Shown: piece after piece, positions 18,634-27,459 of the stretch | How positions within the stretch are numbered: the first letter of the stretch is position 1 | Layout: each line of letters starts with the position of its first letter | Origin: Aquabacterium sp. NJ1 | Lineage (GTDB): Bacteria; Pseudomonadota; Gammaproteobacteria; Burkholderiales; Burkholderiaceae_C | DNA: 64,000 nucleotides | Direction of reading: 5' to 3' | Assembly (NCBI RefSeq): GCF_000768065.1 | Contig: NZ_JRKM01000001.1 | Span: 2,542,001 to 2,606,000 of the forward strand | Program-made: the position numbers and the translations under genes | Notes under the pieces: generated by a model | The model's input: only the letters and a program-made list of their open reading frames with translations | Told to the model about the DNA's origin: nothing | The model's database searches: none

Positions 18634-19461
18634 TCAGGCCGAGGCCGTGCCCGCGTTGGCCGCAGCGGCCTTCTTGGGCTTGCTGATCTTGATGTTGGGT
18701 GCCACCCGCTTGACCAGCTCGTGGGCAAAGCCGATAAAGGCCTGCGCACCCTTGCTGGACGGGTCGAACACCACACCGGGCACGCCATAACTGGGCGCTT
18801 CGGCCAGGCGTACATTGCGCGGGATCACGGCATCGAACACCTTGTCGCCGAAGTGCGACTTGAGCTGTTCGCTGACCTGCTGCTGCAGGGTGATGCGCGG
18901 GTCGAACATCACGCGCAACAAGCCGATGAGCTGCAGCTCGCGGTTCAGGTTGGCGTGCACCTGCTTGACCGTGTTGACCAGATCGGTGAGGCCTTCGAGC
19001 GCGAAGTACTCGCACTGCATGGGCACGATCACGCCATGGGCGCAAGTCAGCCCGTTCAGCGTCAGCAGGCTCAGGGACGGCGGGCAATCGATCAGCACGA
19101 AGTCGTAGTCATCGGCGGCCGCCTCGATGGCCGACTTCAGGCGGCGGTCACGCCGCTCCAGCGTCACCAGCTCGATCTCGGCGCCGGCCAGCTCGCGGTT
19201 GGCCCCCAGCACGTCGTAGCCGCCCTTGGGGCTGCGCGCGCGCGCCTCGGCGATCGACACCTCTTCGAGCAACACCTCGTACACGCTGTGGGGCAAGGTG
19301 CGCTTGTCCACACCTGAACCCATGGTGGCATTGCCCTGCGGGTCCAGGTCGACGATCAGCACGCGCTGGCCGATCTGGGCCAGGCCGGCAGCCAGGTTGA
19401 CCGTGGTGGTGGTTTTGCCCACCCCGCCCTTTTGGTTAGCGATACAGAAGATGTGCGGCAT
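18634..19461 (-). CDS. parA: Chromosome partitioning ATPase ParA (Soj-like)
   Basis: A 275-residue ParA-type Walker ATPase that works with ParB to segregate origins. It has the deviant Walker A ANQKGGVGKTTTTVNLAAGL at residues 8-27, the VDLDPQGNATMGSG motif, Walker B VLIDCPPSLSLLTLNGL, and the family-conserved QCEYFALEGLTDL and VIPRNVRLAEAPSYG. The C-terminal tail (KISKPKKAAAANAGTASA) is an extension of low complexity. The gene is 29 bp downstream of the His/Lys/Ala-rich gene and on the same strand as mnmG-rsmG, the classical order. parB should follow directly, yet two rightward genes come first. Confidence 0.95.
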   Translation of the reverse strand: MPHIFCIANQKGGVGKTTTTVNLAAGLAQIGQRVLIVDLDPQGNATMGSGVDKRTLPHSVYEVLLEEVSIAEARARSPKGGYDVLGANRELAGAEIELVTLERRDRRLKSAIEAAADDYDFVLIDCPPSLSLLTLNGLTCAHGVIVPMQCEYFALEGLTDLVNTVKQVHANLNRELQLIGLLRVMFDPRITLQQQVSEQLKSHFGDKVFDAVIPRNVRLAEAPSYGVPGVVFDPSSKGAQAFIGFAHELVKRVAPNIKISKPKKAAAANAGTASA

Positions 19462-19490
19462 GGCTTGATTATCTCAGCCGGGATCCGGGA

Positions 19491-20405
19491 TCAGGCACTG
19501 CGGTGCTTGTGGTGCACGGGCTTTTTGGCCACAGGCGCGGAGGCCTTGGCCGCCGCCGCATGGGCGTGGCGGGCCTTGCCGCTGGTGCCGGCGTGCTTCA
19601 CGTGGGCAGGCTGCCCGGCATGAGGCCGTGGTGCACCAGCCCGCTGGCCGTGCGCCACGGAGGATGGGTGCTGCGCCCCACCCTGGCGCTCGCCCGCCTG
19701 CGTGGCCGCCTGCGTGGCCGCTTTGTGCGCCGCTTTGTGCGCCGCCTTGTGCGTACCCGCCCGCTTCACGTGGTGCGGGGCCGCGCCGCCAGCAGGCTGG
19801 GCGTGCTGCGGGCTCAGCGCCGCGACGTGTCGGCCCGATTTGCCCGGCTTGCCCGGTGCCAGGCTGCCCCGTTTGCCACCGTGGTGTCGCTCGTCCTTGG
19901 GTTCAACCGACGAGGCCTTCTGGCCGGCATGGTGCGGCTTGCCCTTGACCCTGCGCTCATGCGGACGAGGCTGGGTCTCGTTCGTCTTCTTCACGCCCCG
20001 CGTGCGGTCCACGTGTTGGCGGGCCGGCGTCGTCACTGGCGCGGCGGCCTCCTGGCCGGCGACCGGGGCATGCTGGGCGTGGCGCGCACTGGGTGCGGCC
20101 TTCACCTGCTCGGACTCCGGCATCAACAGGGGCTCATTCGGGTTGGCCGGTGGGGGCACCTGCCGGGCGCTTGAGGTGACGGGCTGCTGAGCGGCCGGGC
20201 GCAAGGCCACGGCGGTGGGGTCGGGGGCCACACGGCCCGTCACCGGTGCCGGCCGGACCTGAGGCACCGCGCCCTGCCCGCTCGTGGGGCTCGGGCTCAC
20301 GCCGACGCCCGCTGCACTGCCCTTCGTTGTCTGAGCCTGGCTCGCTGCCCCCCAAACCAACAAGGCGGCCGTCAGCGCGATCCGCTTCCAAACTCGAACG
20401 CTCAT
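19491..20405 (-). CDS. Exported Ala/His/Lys/Pro-rich basic protein of unknown function
   Basis: A 304-residue protein I do not recognise. It starts with a signal peptide (MSVRVWKRIALTAALLVWG, cleavage near ASQAQT). The rest is low-complexity and very basic: a proline-rich part (VRPAPVTGRVAPDPTAVALRP), then many His, Lys, Arg, Gly and Ala residues, with short repeats such as HKAAHKAAHKAATQAATQAG and the end KKPVHHKHRSA. No enzyme motif is visible. Start at 20405 has AGGAG eight bases upstream. It occupies the gap between rsmG and parA. The composition resembles DNA- or polyanion-binding tails or metal-binding His-rich proteins, but with a signal peptide it should act outside the cytoplasm. Real expression is likely but unproven. 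Confidence 0.65.
   Translation of the reverse strand: MSVRVWKRIALTAALLVWGAASQAQTTKGSAAGVGVSPSPTSGQGAVPQVRPAPVTGRVAPDPTAVALRPAAQQPVTSSARQVPPPANPNEPLLMPESEQVKAAPSARHAQHAPVAGQEAAAPVTTPARQHVDRTRGVKKTNETQPRPHERRVKGKPHHAGQKASSVEPKDERHHGGKRGSLAPGKPGKSGRHVAALSPQHAQPAGGAAPHHVKRAGTHKAAHKAAHKAATQAATQAGERQGGAQHPSSVAHGQRAGAPRPHAGQPAHVKHAGTSGKARHAHAAAAKASAPVAKKPVHHKHRSA
19696..19755. repeat. 12-bp tandem repeat inside the Ala/His/Lys-rich gene
   Basis: Five consecutive 12-base units: two of GCCTGCGTGGCC, two of GCTTTGTGCGCC and a diverged fifth. On the coding strand they give the repeated AAHK / AATQ units. In-frame slippage would lengthen or shorten the protein by four residues at a time. Confidence 0.8.
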
Positions 20406-20573
20406 CTGTCTGTCTCCTGCACAAAGGCCATTTTGAAATGGTGTTCCATGCCGAAGCATCTCATGTGCCCGACAAGAGATGCGTGGCAGGCATCAAGAAA
20501 GTTGCGGTTGCTGTGGCTGGAATTCAACCCGCCACGGTGGCGGTCTGGGCTGTTCGGCCTCGGTTGCCCTGCC

Positions 20574-21419
20574 TCAGTTCCTGGGCCGCATCCACACCAG
20601 GCAGCGGTCGGCATCCAGCCCGGGCACCTGCAGTTGTTCCACGTGAAACACATCCACATCGGCCGGCAACACCGCCAGCTCATCATCCGGCTGCTTGCCC
20701 TTCATGGCCATCCACACGCCCCCCTTCGCCAGGATGGCCCGCGTCAGGGAGACGAAATCCAGCAAGGACGCAAACGCCCGCGAGGTGATCAGCTCATACT
20801 GGCCCTTGAGTTGCTCCACCCGCGCGTGCTCCCCACGCAGATTGGGCAGGCGCAACTCGGCTGCCACCTGGCGGATGAAGGCCGCCTTCTTGCCCACCGT
20901 GTCCACGCAACTCACCTGGACATCCGGGCAGCAGATCGCCAGCACCACGCCGGGCAGCCCCCCGCCACTGCCCACATCCAGCAACCTGATCGGGCCGGCC
21001 TCCGCCGCCCTGCCCGCGCGCACCGCGTCCAGGTGACGGTTCAAGGGTGCCAGCACCGTCAGGCAATCCGTCAGGTGATGGGTGAGCATGTCCGGCGCAT
21101 CACGCAAGGCGGTGAGGTTGAAGGTGCTGTTCCAGTGCGCCAGCATCACCATATAGGCAGCCAGCTTCTGCACCTGTTCGGCATCCACCGGCAAGGCCAA
21201 CCCGGCCAGCACCGGAGGCAGCGCCGCCTCCCACTGCGCCTGAGACCAGACCACGGCAGGCTTGGCTGGCGCCTTGTGCACCGGATGGCTGGCCGGCTTG
21301 CTCGCCGGTTTGGCCCCCGCTTTGGCCCCACCAGGCTTGCCGTTCAGCGCCTCGCGCAACAGGTACAGGCCCGACGAAGAGGCCCCACGTTGCGAGCCCC
21401 GCTTGCGATGAGATGACAT
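20574..21419 (-). CDS. rsmG: 16S rRNA (guanine-527 N7)-methyltransferase RsmG (GidB)
   Basis: SAM-dependent methyltransferase for m7G527 of 16S rRNA. The catalytic domain (about residues 60-281) has HWNSTFNLTALRD, LLDVGSGGGLPGVVLAI for SAM binding, the VSCVDTVGKKAAFIRQV strand and the ITSRAFASLLDFV motif. At 281 residues it is about 70 longer than the E. coli protein. The extra is an N-terminal Lys/Ala/Pro-rich stretch (roughly residues 25-57; GGAKAGAKPASKPASHPVHK) ahead of the enzyme. Start at 21419 is preceded by GGAG four bases upstream. A parS site lies near its 3' end, read in frame as DVFHVEQL. mnmG is 177 bp upstream in the same direction. Confidence 0.93.
   Translation of the reverse strand: MSSHRKRGSQRGASSSGLYLLREALNGKPGGAKAGAKPASKPASHPVHKAPAKPAVVWSQAQWEAALPPVLAGLALPVDAEQVQKLAAYMVMLAHWNSTFNLTALRDAPDMLTHHLTDCLTVLAPLNRHLDAVRAGRAAEAGPIRLLDVGSGGGLPGVVLAICCPDVQVSCVDTVGKKAAFIRQVAAELRLPNLRGEHARVEQLKGQYELITSRAFASLLDFVSLTRAILAKGGVWMAMKGKQPDDELAVLPADVDVFHVEQLQVPGLDADRCLVWMRPRN
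20635..20650. promoter_or_regulatory. parS site (inside rsmG)
   Basis: TGTTCCACGTGAAACA, a 16-bp near-palindrome with one break of symmetry. It fits the widely conserved ParB target TGTTNCACGTGAAACA. It lies within the rsmG coding sequence, so the protein sequence accommodates it. It is about 28 kb from the predicted oriC. Confidence 0.85.
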
Positions 21420-21596
21420 CCCCACTCCAGAAAAACAGCAGTGGCCGTACACCCCAGGCATACAGCCACCGATTCAAAAACGCGTTGCGGCCAGCAGCCG
21501 AGACACCCGGTTGTTGCCCGCGCCCGCCGATGGCAGGCCAAGCAAACCAACAGACCAATACCAGAGGACCAACATCGGGCCCCGACCAGGCCCCGA

Positions 21597-23678
21597 TCAG
21601 GCAGCCTCGTTCCCAGCCCCTGCATTGTCGTTGGCCGCAAAGCCCTTGAAGCGCCCCTTTTTCAGGTGGATCAGCAAGAGCGAGATGGCCGCTGGCGTGA
21701 TGCCCGAAATGCGAGAGGCCTGGCCCAAGGTCTCGGGCCGATGCTTGCTCAGCTTCTGGCGCGCCTCGATGCTCAGCGCTGACACCTGCATATAGTCCAG
21801 CTCCGCCGGGAGCTTCAGGCTCTCGTAGTAGGCGGCCCGCTCGACTTCGTCATTCTGCTTGTCGATGTAGCCGGCGTACTTGATGCTGATCTCCACCTGC
21901 TCGACCACCGCCTCGGCCAGGGCCTCACCCAGTTCGGCATGCATGCCCGCGCGATCGACCGGGCCACTTGTTTCACGTGAAACAGCACCCTCCGTGCTGG
22001 CGGTTTTACCCGCCTCGGCACGGATGGCCGCCTGGCGTTCGGCGGCAATCACCCCCGCCTCGCACACCTTGTCATAGTCCACACCCGGCCGGCGCAGCAG
22101 CTCAGCCAGGTTGTACTCGCGCTCCAAGGCCTTGCCCAGCAGGCGCTCCGCATCTGCAGCAGGCAGCGTCGCCGGCCGCACCCAGGTCGAGCGCAGTCGC
22201 TCTGTTTCACGTGAAACAGCGTCGCGCTTGCGATTGAAGGCAACCCAGCGGGCATCATCCACCAGCCCCAGCTCACGGCCGATCTCGGTCAGGCGCATGT
22301 CGGCGTTGTCCTCTCGCAGCTGCAGGCGAAACTCGGCCCGGCTGGTGAACATGCGGTAGGGCTCGGTCACCCCCTTGGTGATCAGGTCGTCGACCAGCAC
22401 ACCCAGGTAGGCCTGGTCGCGGCGCGGCGCCCAGGCTTCGCGCCCTTGCGCCTGCAGCGCGGCGTTCAAGCCGGCGAACAGCCCTTGGGCCGCCGCCTCT
22501 TCATAACCCGTCGTGCCATTGATCTGCCCGGCAAAGAACAGCCCCTGGATCGCCTTGGTCTCGAAGGTGGACTTCAGCTCACGCGGGTCAAAGTAGTCGT
22601 ACTCGATCGCGTAACCGGGGCGCAGGATGTAGGCGTTCTCCAGGCCCGGCATGGTGCGCAGGGCTGCCAGCTGGATGTCGAACGGCAGCGAGGTGCTGAT
22701 CCCGTTGGGGTAGAACTCGTTGGTCGTCAGGCCTTCGGGCTCCAGGAAAATCTGGTGCGAATCCTTGTCCGCAAAGCGGTTGATCTTGTCTTCGATGCTG
22801 GGGCAATAACGCGGCCCCACCCCTTCGATCACGCCGGTGAACATCGGGCTGCGGTCGAAGCCGGATCGGATGATGTCGTGCGTCTGCTGGTTGGTGTGCG
22901 TGATCCAGCAGGGCAGCTGGCGGGGGTGCTGATCGGGTGTGCCCAAAAAGCTGAACACCGGCACCTTCGGGCCGGTCGGGGCAGACTCACCCCAAGTGCC
23001 GACCAGACCCACGCCGTCACCTGGCTGCTCGGCCAGTTTGCTGAAGTCGATGCTGCGGCCGTCGATGCGCGGTGGGGTGCCGGTTTTCAGGCGCCCTTGC
23101 GGCAGCTTCAACTCTTTCAACCGCGCTGACAGCGACACGGCAGGCGGGTCCCCTGCCCGGCCGGCACTGTAGTTGTTCAGGCCCACGTGGATCTTGCCGT
23201 CCAGGAAGGTGCCGGCCGTCAGCACCACGGTGCGTGCCCGAAACCGGATGCCCACCTGCGTGACGGCACCCACCACCCGGTCGCCTTCCACCATCAAGTC
23301 GTCCACCGCCTGCTGGAACAGCCACAGATTGGGCTGGTTCTCCAGACGCTTGCGGATGGCAGCCTTGTACAGGATGCGGTCGGCCTGCGCACGGGTGGCC
23401 CGCACAGCCGGGCCCTTGCTGGAATTGAGGATGCGGAACTGGATGCCGCCTTCATCGGTGGCCGCCGCCATGGCACCACCCAGCGCATCGACCTCCTTGA
23501 CCAGGTGGCCCTTGCCGATCCCGCCGATGGACGGGTTGCAACTCATCTGCCCCAGGGTCTCGATGTTGTGGGTCAGCAGCAAGGTGGCGCAACCCATGCG
23601 GGCAGCGGCCAGCGCGGCCTCGGTTCCTGCGTGGCCACCGCCGACCACGATCACGTCAAATTCTTGGGGATAAAGCAT
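21597..23678 (-). CDS. mnmG: tRNA uridine-34 5-carboxymethylaminomethyl modification enzyme MnmG (GidA)
   Basis: FAD-dependent enzyme that, with MnmE (encoded at 41066-42496), modifies the wobble uridine of certain tRNAs. At 693 residues it is longer than the usual 630-650. The N-terminus has the FAD dinucleotide fold [20 protein letters not shown], then [23 protein letters not shown] and the conserved [19 protein letters not shown]; the C-terminal helical domain ends with [18 protein letters not shown]. The extra length is mainly a segment before YAGYIDKQ ([19 protein letters not shown] and following), which contains one parS site; the second parS lies at [14 protein letters not shown]. Start at 23678 is the Met just before [13 protein letters not shown]. 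Confidence 0.95.
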   Translation of the reverse strand: MLYPQEFDVIVVGGGHAGTEAALAAARMGCATLLLTHNIETLGQMSCNPSIGGIGKGHLVKEVDALGGAMAAATDEGGIQFRILNSSKGPAVRATRAQADRILYKAAIRKRLENQPNLWLFQQAVDDLMVEGDRVVGAVTQVGIRFRARTVVLTAGTFLDGKIHVGLNNYSAGRAGDPPAVSLSARLKELKLPQGRLKTGTPPRIDGRSIDFSKLAEQPGDGVGLVGTWGESAPTGPKVPVFSFLGTPDQHPRQLPCWITHTNQQTHDIIRSGFDRSPMFTGVIEGVGPRYCPSIEDKINRFADKDSHQIFLEPEGLTTNEFYPNGISTSLPFDIQLAALRTMPGLENAYILRPGYAIEYDYFDPRELKSTFETKAIQGLFFAGQINGTTGYEEAAAQGLFAGLNAALQAQGREAWAPRRDQAYLGVLVDDLITKGVTEPYRMFTSRAEFRLQLREDNADMRLTEIGRELGLVDDARWVAFNRKRDAVSRETERLRSTWVRPATLPAADAERLLGKALEREYNLAELLRRPGVDYDKVCEAGVIAAERQAAIRAEAGKTASTEGAVSRETSGPVDRAGMHAELGEALAEAVVEQVEISIKYAGYIDKQNDEVERAAYYESLKLPAELDYMQVSALSIEARQKLSKHRPETLGQASRISGITPAAISLLLIHLKKGRFKGFAANDNAGAGNEAA
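21969..21984. promoter_or_regulatory. parS site (inside mnmG, site 1)
   Basis: TGTTTCACGTGAAACA, a perfect 16-bp palindrome identical to the ParB consensus. It lies in mnmG and is read in frame as Val-Ser-Arg-Glu-Thr. It lies 234 bp from the second identical site. Confidence 0.95.
22203..22218. promoter_or_regulatory. parS site (inside mnmG, site 2)
   Basis: TGTTTCACGTGAAACA, a second perfect 16-bp palindrome matching the ParB consensus, again in mnmG and again read as Val-Ser-Arg-Glu-Thr. The same reading frame is used at both sites. Confidence 0.95.
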
Positions 23679-23880
23679 GGCCTGGGCCTCGGGTGGCAGC
23701 GCCCCGGCAGCAAGGTGCACCGGCTACGTTTGCCTCATTTTTAAGCAACCTTCCATTGTACTGAAAGGCGGGGTTTTGCGGTGCCTGTATGGGTCATTTG
23801 GCAGAGTCGACCGTACATGCCCCCATCACACGACGAGGTCAAAGTCGACATCAGACCAATCACAACCCCGGGGACCCCAC

Positions 23881-24519
23881 ATGCAAAGATCTGGATTCAA
23901 GCGCTGGTTGCTGCCAACCCTGGTGCTCATCGTTGGCGCCACCCAGGCTCAAGCCAATGTGGCCTCAGGCCAGTTCGCACTCTTGCCCGACGGCGGTTCG
24001 ACAAGTTGGCAACTGCAAATCAACCAGACTCCCGCGGGCGACTACACAGGCCAGTTCTTCACGTTCCAACAAGGCGTGATCACCGGCATCACCTACAACA
24101 CAGACGAAGGTTCTGACCTGTTTGTGGTCACCCCGGGCGCCACATTCACCAACACCAACGTCGATGCCGGGGCGTTTCCGTATCTGATGGGGAGTTCCAA
24201 ATACAGCCTGGGCATGCGCACCCAAGCCGTACAAGTCGGCACCGACTTCTGGCTAGGCGCCCGAACCCGCAGTTACATGGACCCAGGCTATAACTGGCTC
24301 TAACCCGATCCCAGATTCTTCGATTCTTTTGGCTGGGCCCACATCCAGGTGGATGACCAGGGCGGGCTGCATCTGCTGGACAGCGCGATGGCGTTTCGTG
24401 AGGCGGGCATCATCGTGGGCAGCCTGCAACCCGTGCCCGAACCCTCGTCGCTGATCATCGCCTTGGTCGGTCTGACCTTGGTCGGCCTGAGCCGCTTGCA
24501 CGCCAGACATCCAGACTGA
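23881..24519 (+). pseudogene. PEP-CTERM sorting-domain protein gene interrupted by an in-frame stop
   Basis: A 213-codon frame with one internal TAA at 24301. The first part (140 residues) begins with a signal peptide (FKRWLLPTLVLIVGATQAQA) and a short beta-rich region. After the stop the same frame continues without interruption for 72 codons and ends in a PEP-CTERM signal: [19 protein letters not shown] followed by a basic tail SRLHARHPD. That tail is what exosortase systems recognise for cell-surface sorting. The stop separates the ectodomain from its sorting signal, so the gene is a recent pseudogene, a readthrough gene or a sequencing error. Start ATG 23881 has GGGGA six bases upstream. 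Confidence 0.75.
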
Positions 24520-24734
24520 TACCGAGACATCCTTCACGGTCCAGACCCGTACCATGCGCCCATTTAAAAGTTAGGGATGGCGCCCGCAACCCGGCTTGTC
24601 TAGAGTCGATCCATTCGCTGTCGTCACCAAAATCAAAACAGGGTTTCTCTTTTCCCGGACGACAGCGCCACGGTCTGCATCCGACAACACGCGGAATTCC
24701 ACGCGACAATCAGGCCCCTCCTTGCAGGTGCCCC

Positions 24735-24957
24735 ATGAATTGCAGACCCGGCTGCGCGGCTTGTTGTACCGCGCCCTCCATTTCGTCCCCCATGCCTGGC
24801 TTGCCTCACGGCAAACCCGCCGGCATGCCCTGCCCGCATCTGGACGAAACCTTGCGTTGCCGCCTGTTTGGCCGGCCTGAGCGCCCTGCCGTGTGCGGCT
24901 CGCTGCAACCCAGCCAGGAGATGTGCGGCGACAGCCGCGAGCAGGCGATGCGCTGGC

Positions 24958-24986
<29 letters not shown>
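24735..24986 (+). CDS. YkgJ family cysteine-cluster protein
   Basis: An 83-residue protein with seven cysteines, four in the N-terminal CRPGCAACC cluster and others in MPCPHLD, LRCRLFG, AVCGSL and EMCGDS. That is the pattern of the small YkgJ/zinc-or-iron cluster family found widely in proteobacteria. Start ATG 24735 has AGGTG upstream. Its last 29 bases overlap, convergently, the 3' end of the sterol desaturase-like gene. The metal bound is not known from sequence. Confidence 0.8.
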
Positions 24987-25986
<1,000 letters not shown>

Positions 25987-26133
25987 GATGAACTTCGTTA
26001 CATGCATTGACAATGGGCTCAACCATAGAGGCTTAACCCGAACTTGTCGCCCGGGGAAGCCCTTTCGGAAGCCGTTAAACCCCTTGCCTGAGGGGGCGTG
26101 CGCCACGGCCGTCTGCGGCGCGCTTGCGTCAGG

Positions 26134-26538
26134 TCAAACCTGCGCCCTCAGGTAAAACCAGCGCCCACCTTCACGCACGAACGCGCTGATTTCATGCAGG
26201 CGGTGGGCGCGCCCACCCAGCTTGCTGCGGGCCACGAATTCCACCAGGCCGTGGTCCGGGCCCTGCAGCTCGGCACGTTTCACGTCCAGCCCCAGCCACT
26301 GCAGACCGGGTTCGGGCGGCTCGATCACCGCCGGGCGCGCCGAGGGGTACCAGGTGGCCAGCAGGTAGGCCCGCTCGTCCTTGACGAAGGCGCTGTAGCG
26401 CGAACGCATGAGCGACTCGGGATCGGGCGCCATCAAGGCCAGCGGCCCATGGTGATAGCGCCCACAGCAATCGGCATACGTGGCGGGGCGCCCGCAGGGG
26501 CAGGCGTCAGGCAGGGGGGCGGGGGCGCGTCGGCTCAT
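26134..26538 (-). CDS. YchJ (UPF0225) family protein
   Basis: A 134-residue protein of the YchJ family, which has an SEC-C-like zinc motif at the N-terminus: CPCGRPATYADCCGRYH. The conserved PESLMRSRYSAFVKDERAYLLATW and the C-terminal VEFVARSKLGGRAHRLHEISAFVREGGRW follow as in the family. The function is not established. Start ATG 26538 is 18 bp from the divergent SDR gene start, so their promoters overlap the coding ends. Confidence 0.88.
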   Translation of the reverse strand: MSRRAPAPLPDACPCGRPATYADCCGRYHHGPLALMAPDPESLMRSRYSAFVKDERAYLLATWYPSARPAVIEPPEPGLQWLGLDVKRAELQGPDHGLVEFVARSKLGGRAHRLHEISAFVREGGRWFYLRAQV

Positions 26539-26556
26539 GAGGGGCACAATGATGAC

Positions 26557-27438
26557 ATGAGCATGCACCCCTTCCAGCTCGACGGCCGCGTGGCCCTGGT
26601 GACCGGCGCCACCCGTGGCCTGGGTTTCGAGATCGCCCAGGCCCTGGCCTTGGCGGGCGCGCAGGTCTGGCTCAACGGGCGCGACGCCGCGGCGCTGGCA
26701 GAGGCGGTGGCGCGCATCCGGGCGCAGTTGAGGTCGCACACCGAGGCGCACCCCACGACGCACGTCGAGCCACAGCCGTCGGCATCATCGACACGGCCCG
26801 CCACCCCGCTGGCCGCAGCGTCATCGTCGCCGCAGGTCCACGCCCTGCCCTTCGACATCGCCGATGACCAGGCCCGGCAAACCGCCCTGGCCCACTTGCA
26901 CGCCCAAACCGGGCAGCTCGACATCCTGGTCAACAACGTGGGCCAGCGCAACCGCCGCGCCCTGGACGACTTCCCGCTCGACGAGATCCGCCAGCTGCTG
27001 GACGTCAACCTGGTCGCACCGCTGGCCCTGGCCCGCGAGGCCGCGCAGCTGATGCTGGAAACGGGCGCCACGGCGGCCGGGCGCGCGCGCATCATCAACA
27101 TCACCTCGATCGCCGGGCCCATTTCGCGTGCGGGCGACGTGGCCTACACCGTGGCCAAGGGCGGGCTGGATGCCGCCACACGCGCTCTGGCCGCCGAGCT
27201 GGGCCCGCGCGGCATCACGGTCAACGCCGTGGCGCCGGGCTATTTCGCCACCGAGGCCAATGAGGAGATGGTGCACAACCCCGAGGTGGCCGACTGGCTG
27301 GCGCGCCGCACCTCACTGGGCCGCTGGGGGCGTCCGCCCGAGATCGCCGGGGCCGTGGTCTTCCTGGCCAGCAGCGCCGCCAGTTATGTCACCGGCCAGA
27401 CCCTGGCGGTCGACGGCGGCTACCTGTCGCACTTCTAA
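26557..27438 (+). CDS. SDR family oxidoreductase (gluconate 5-dehydrogenase-like)
   Basis: A 293-residue short-chain dehydrogenase. It has the NAD(P) glycine motif TGATRGLGFEIAQAL, the NNVG motif, the catalytic Ser in INITSIAG, Tyr and Lys in VAYTVAKGGL, and the C-terminal GYFATEANEEM and YVTGQTLAVDGGYLS typical of classical SDRs of the gluconate dehydrogenase type. Between beta-3 and beta-4 it carries an unusual insertion of about 35 residues rich in Ser, Thr, Ala and Pro (roughly residues 49-84; RSHTEAHPTTHVEPQPSASS). Substrate unknown. GAGGGG precedes the start by 12 bases, a long spacing. Confidence 0.87.
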   Translation: MSMHPFQLDGRVALVTGATRGLGFEIAQALALAGAQVWLNGRDAAALAEAVARIRAQLRSHTEAHPTTHVEPQPSASSTRPATPLAAASSSPQVHALPFDIADDQARQTALAHLHAQTGQLDILVNNVGQRNRRALDDFPLDEIRQLLDVNLVAPLALAREAAQLMLETGATAAGRARIINITSIAGPISRAGDVAYTVAKGGLDAATRALAAELGPRGITVNAVAPGYFATEANEEMVHNPEVADWLARRTSLGRWGRPPEIAGAVVFLASSAASYVTGQTLAVDGGYLSHF

Positions 27439-27459
27439 TCTAATCAGACAAAGCCCCGC

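Noticed and set aside
19590-19775. TTCACGTG sequences near 19594 and 19765 as further parS sites
   Set aside because: Only the central TTCACGTG matches; the outer GTTTC/AAAC arms differ at several positions, unlike the three accepted sites.
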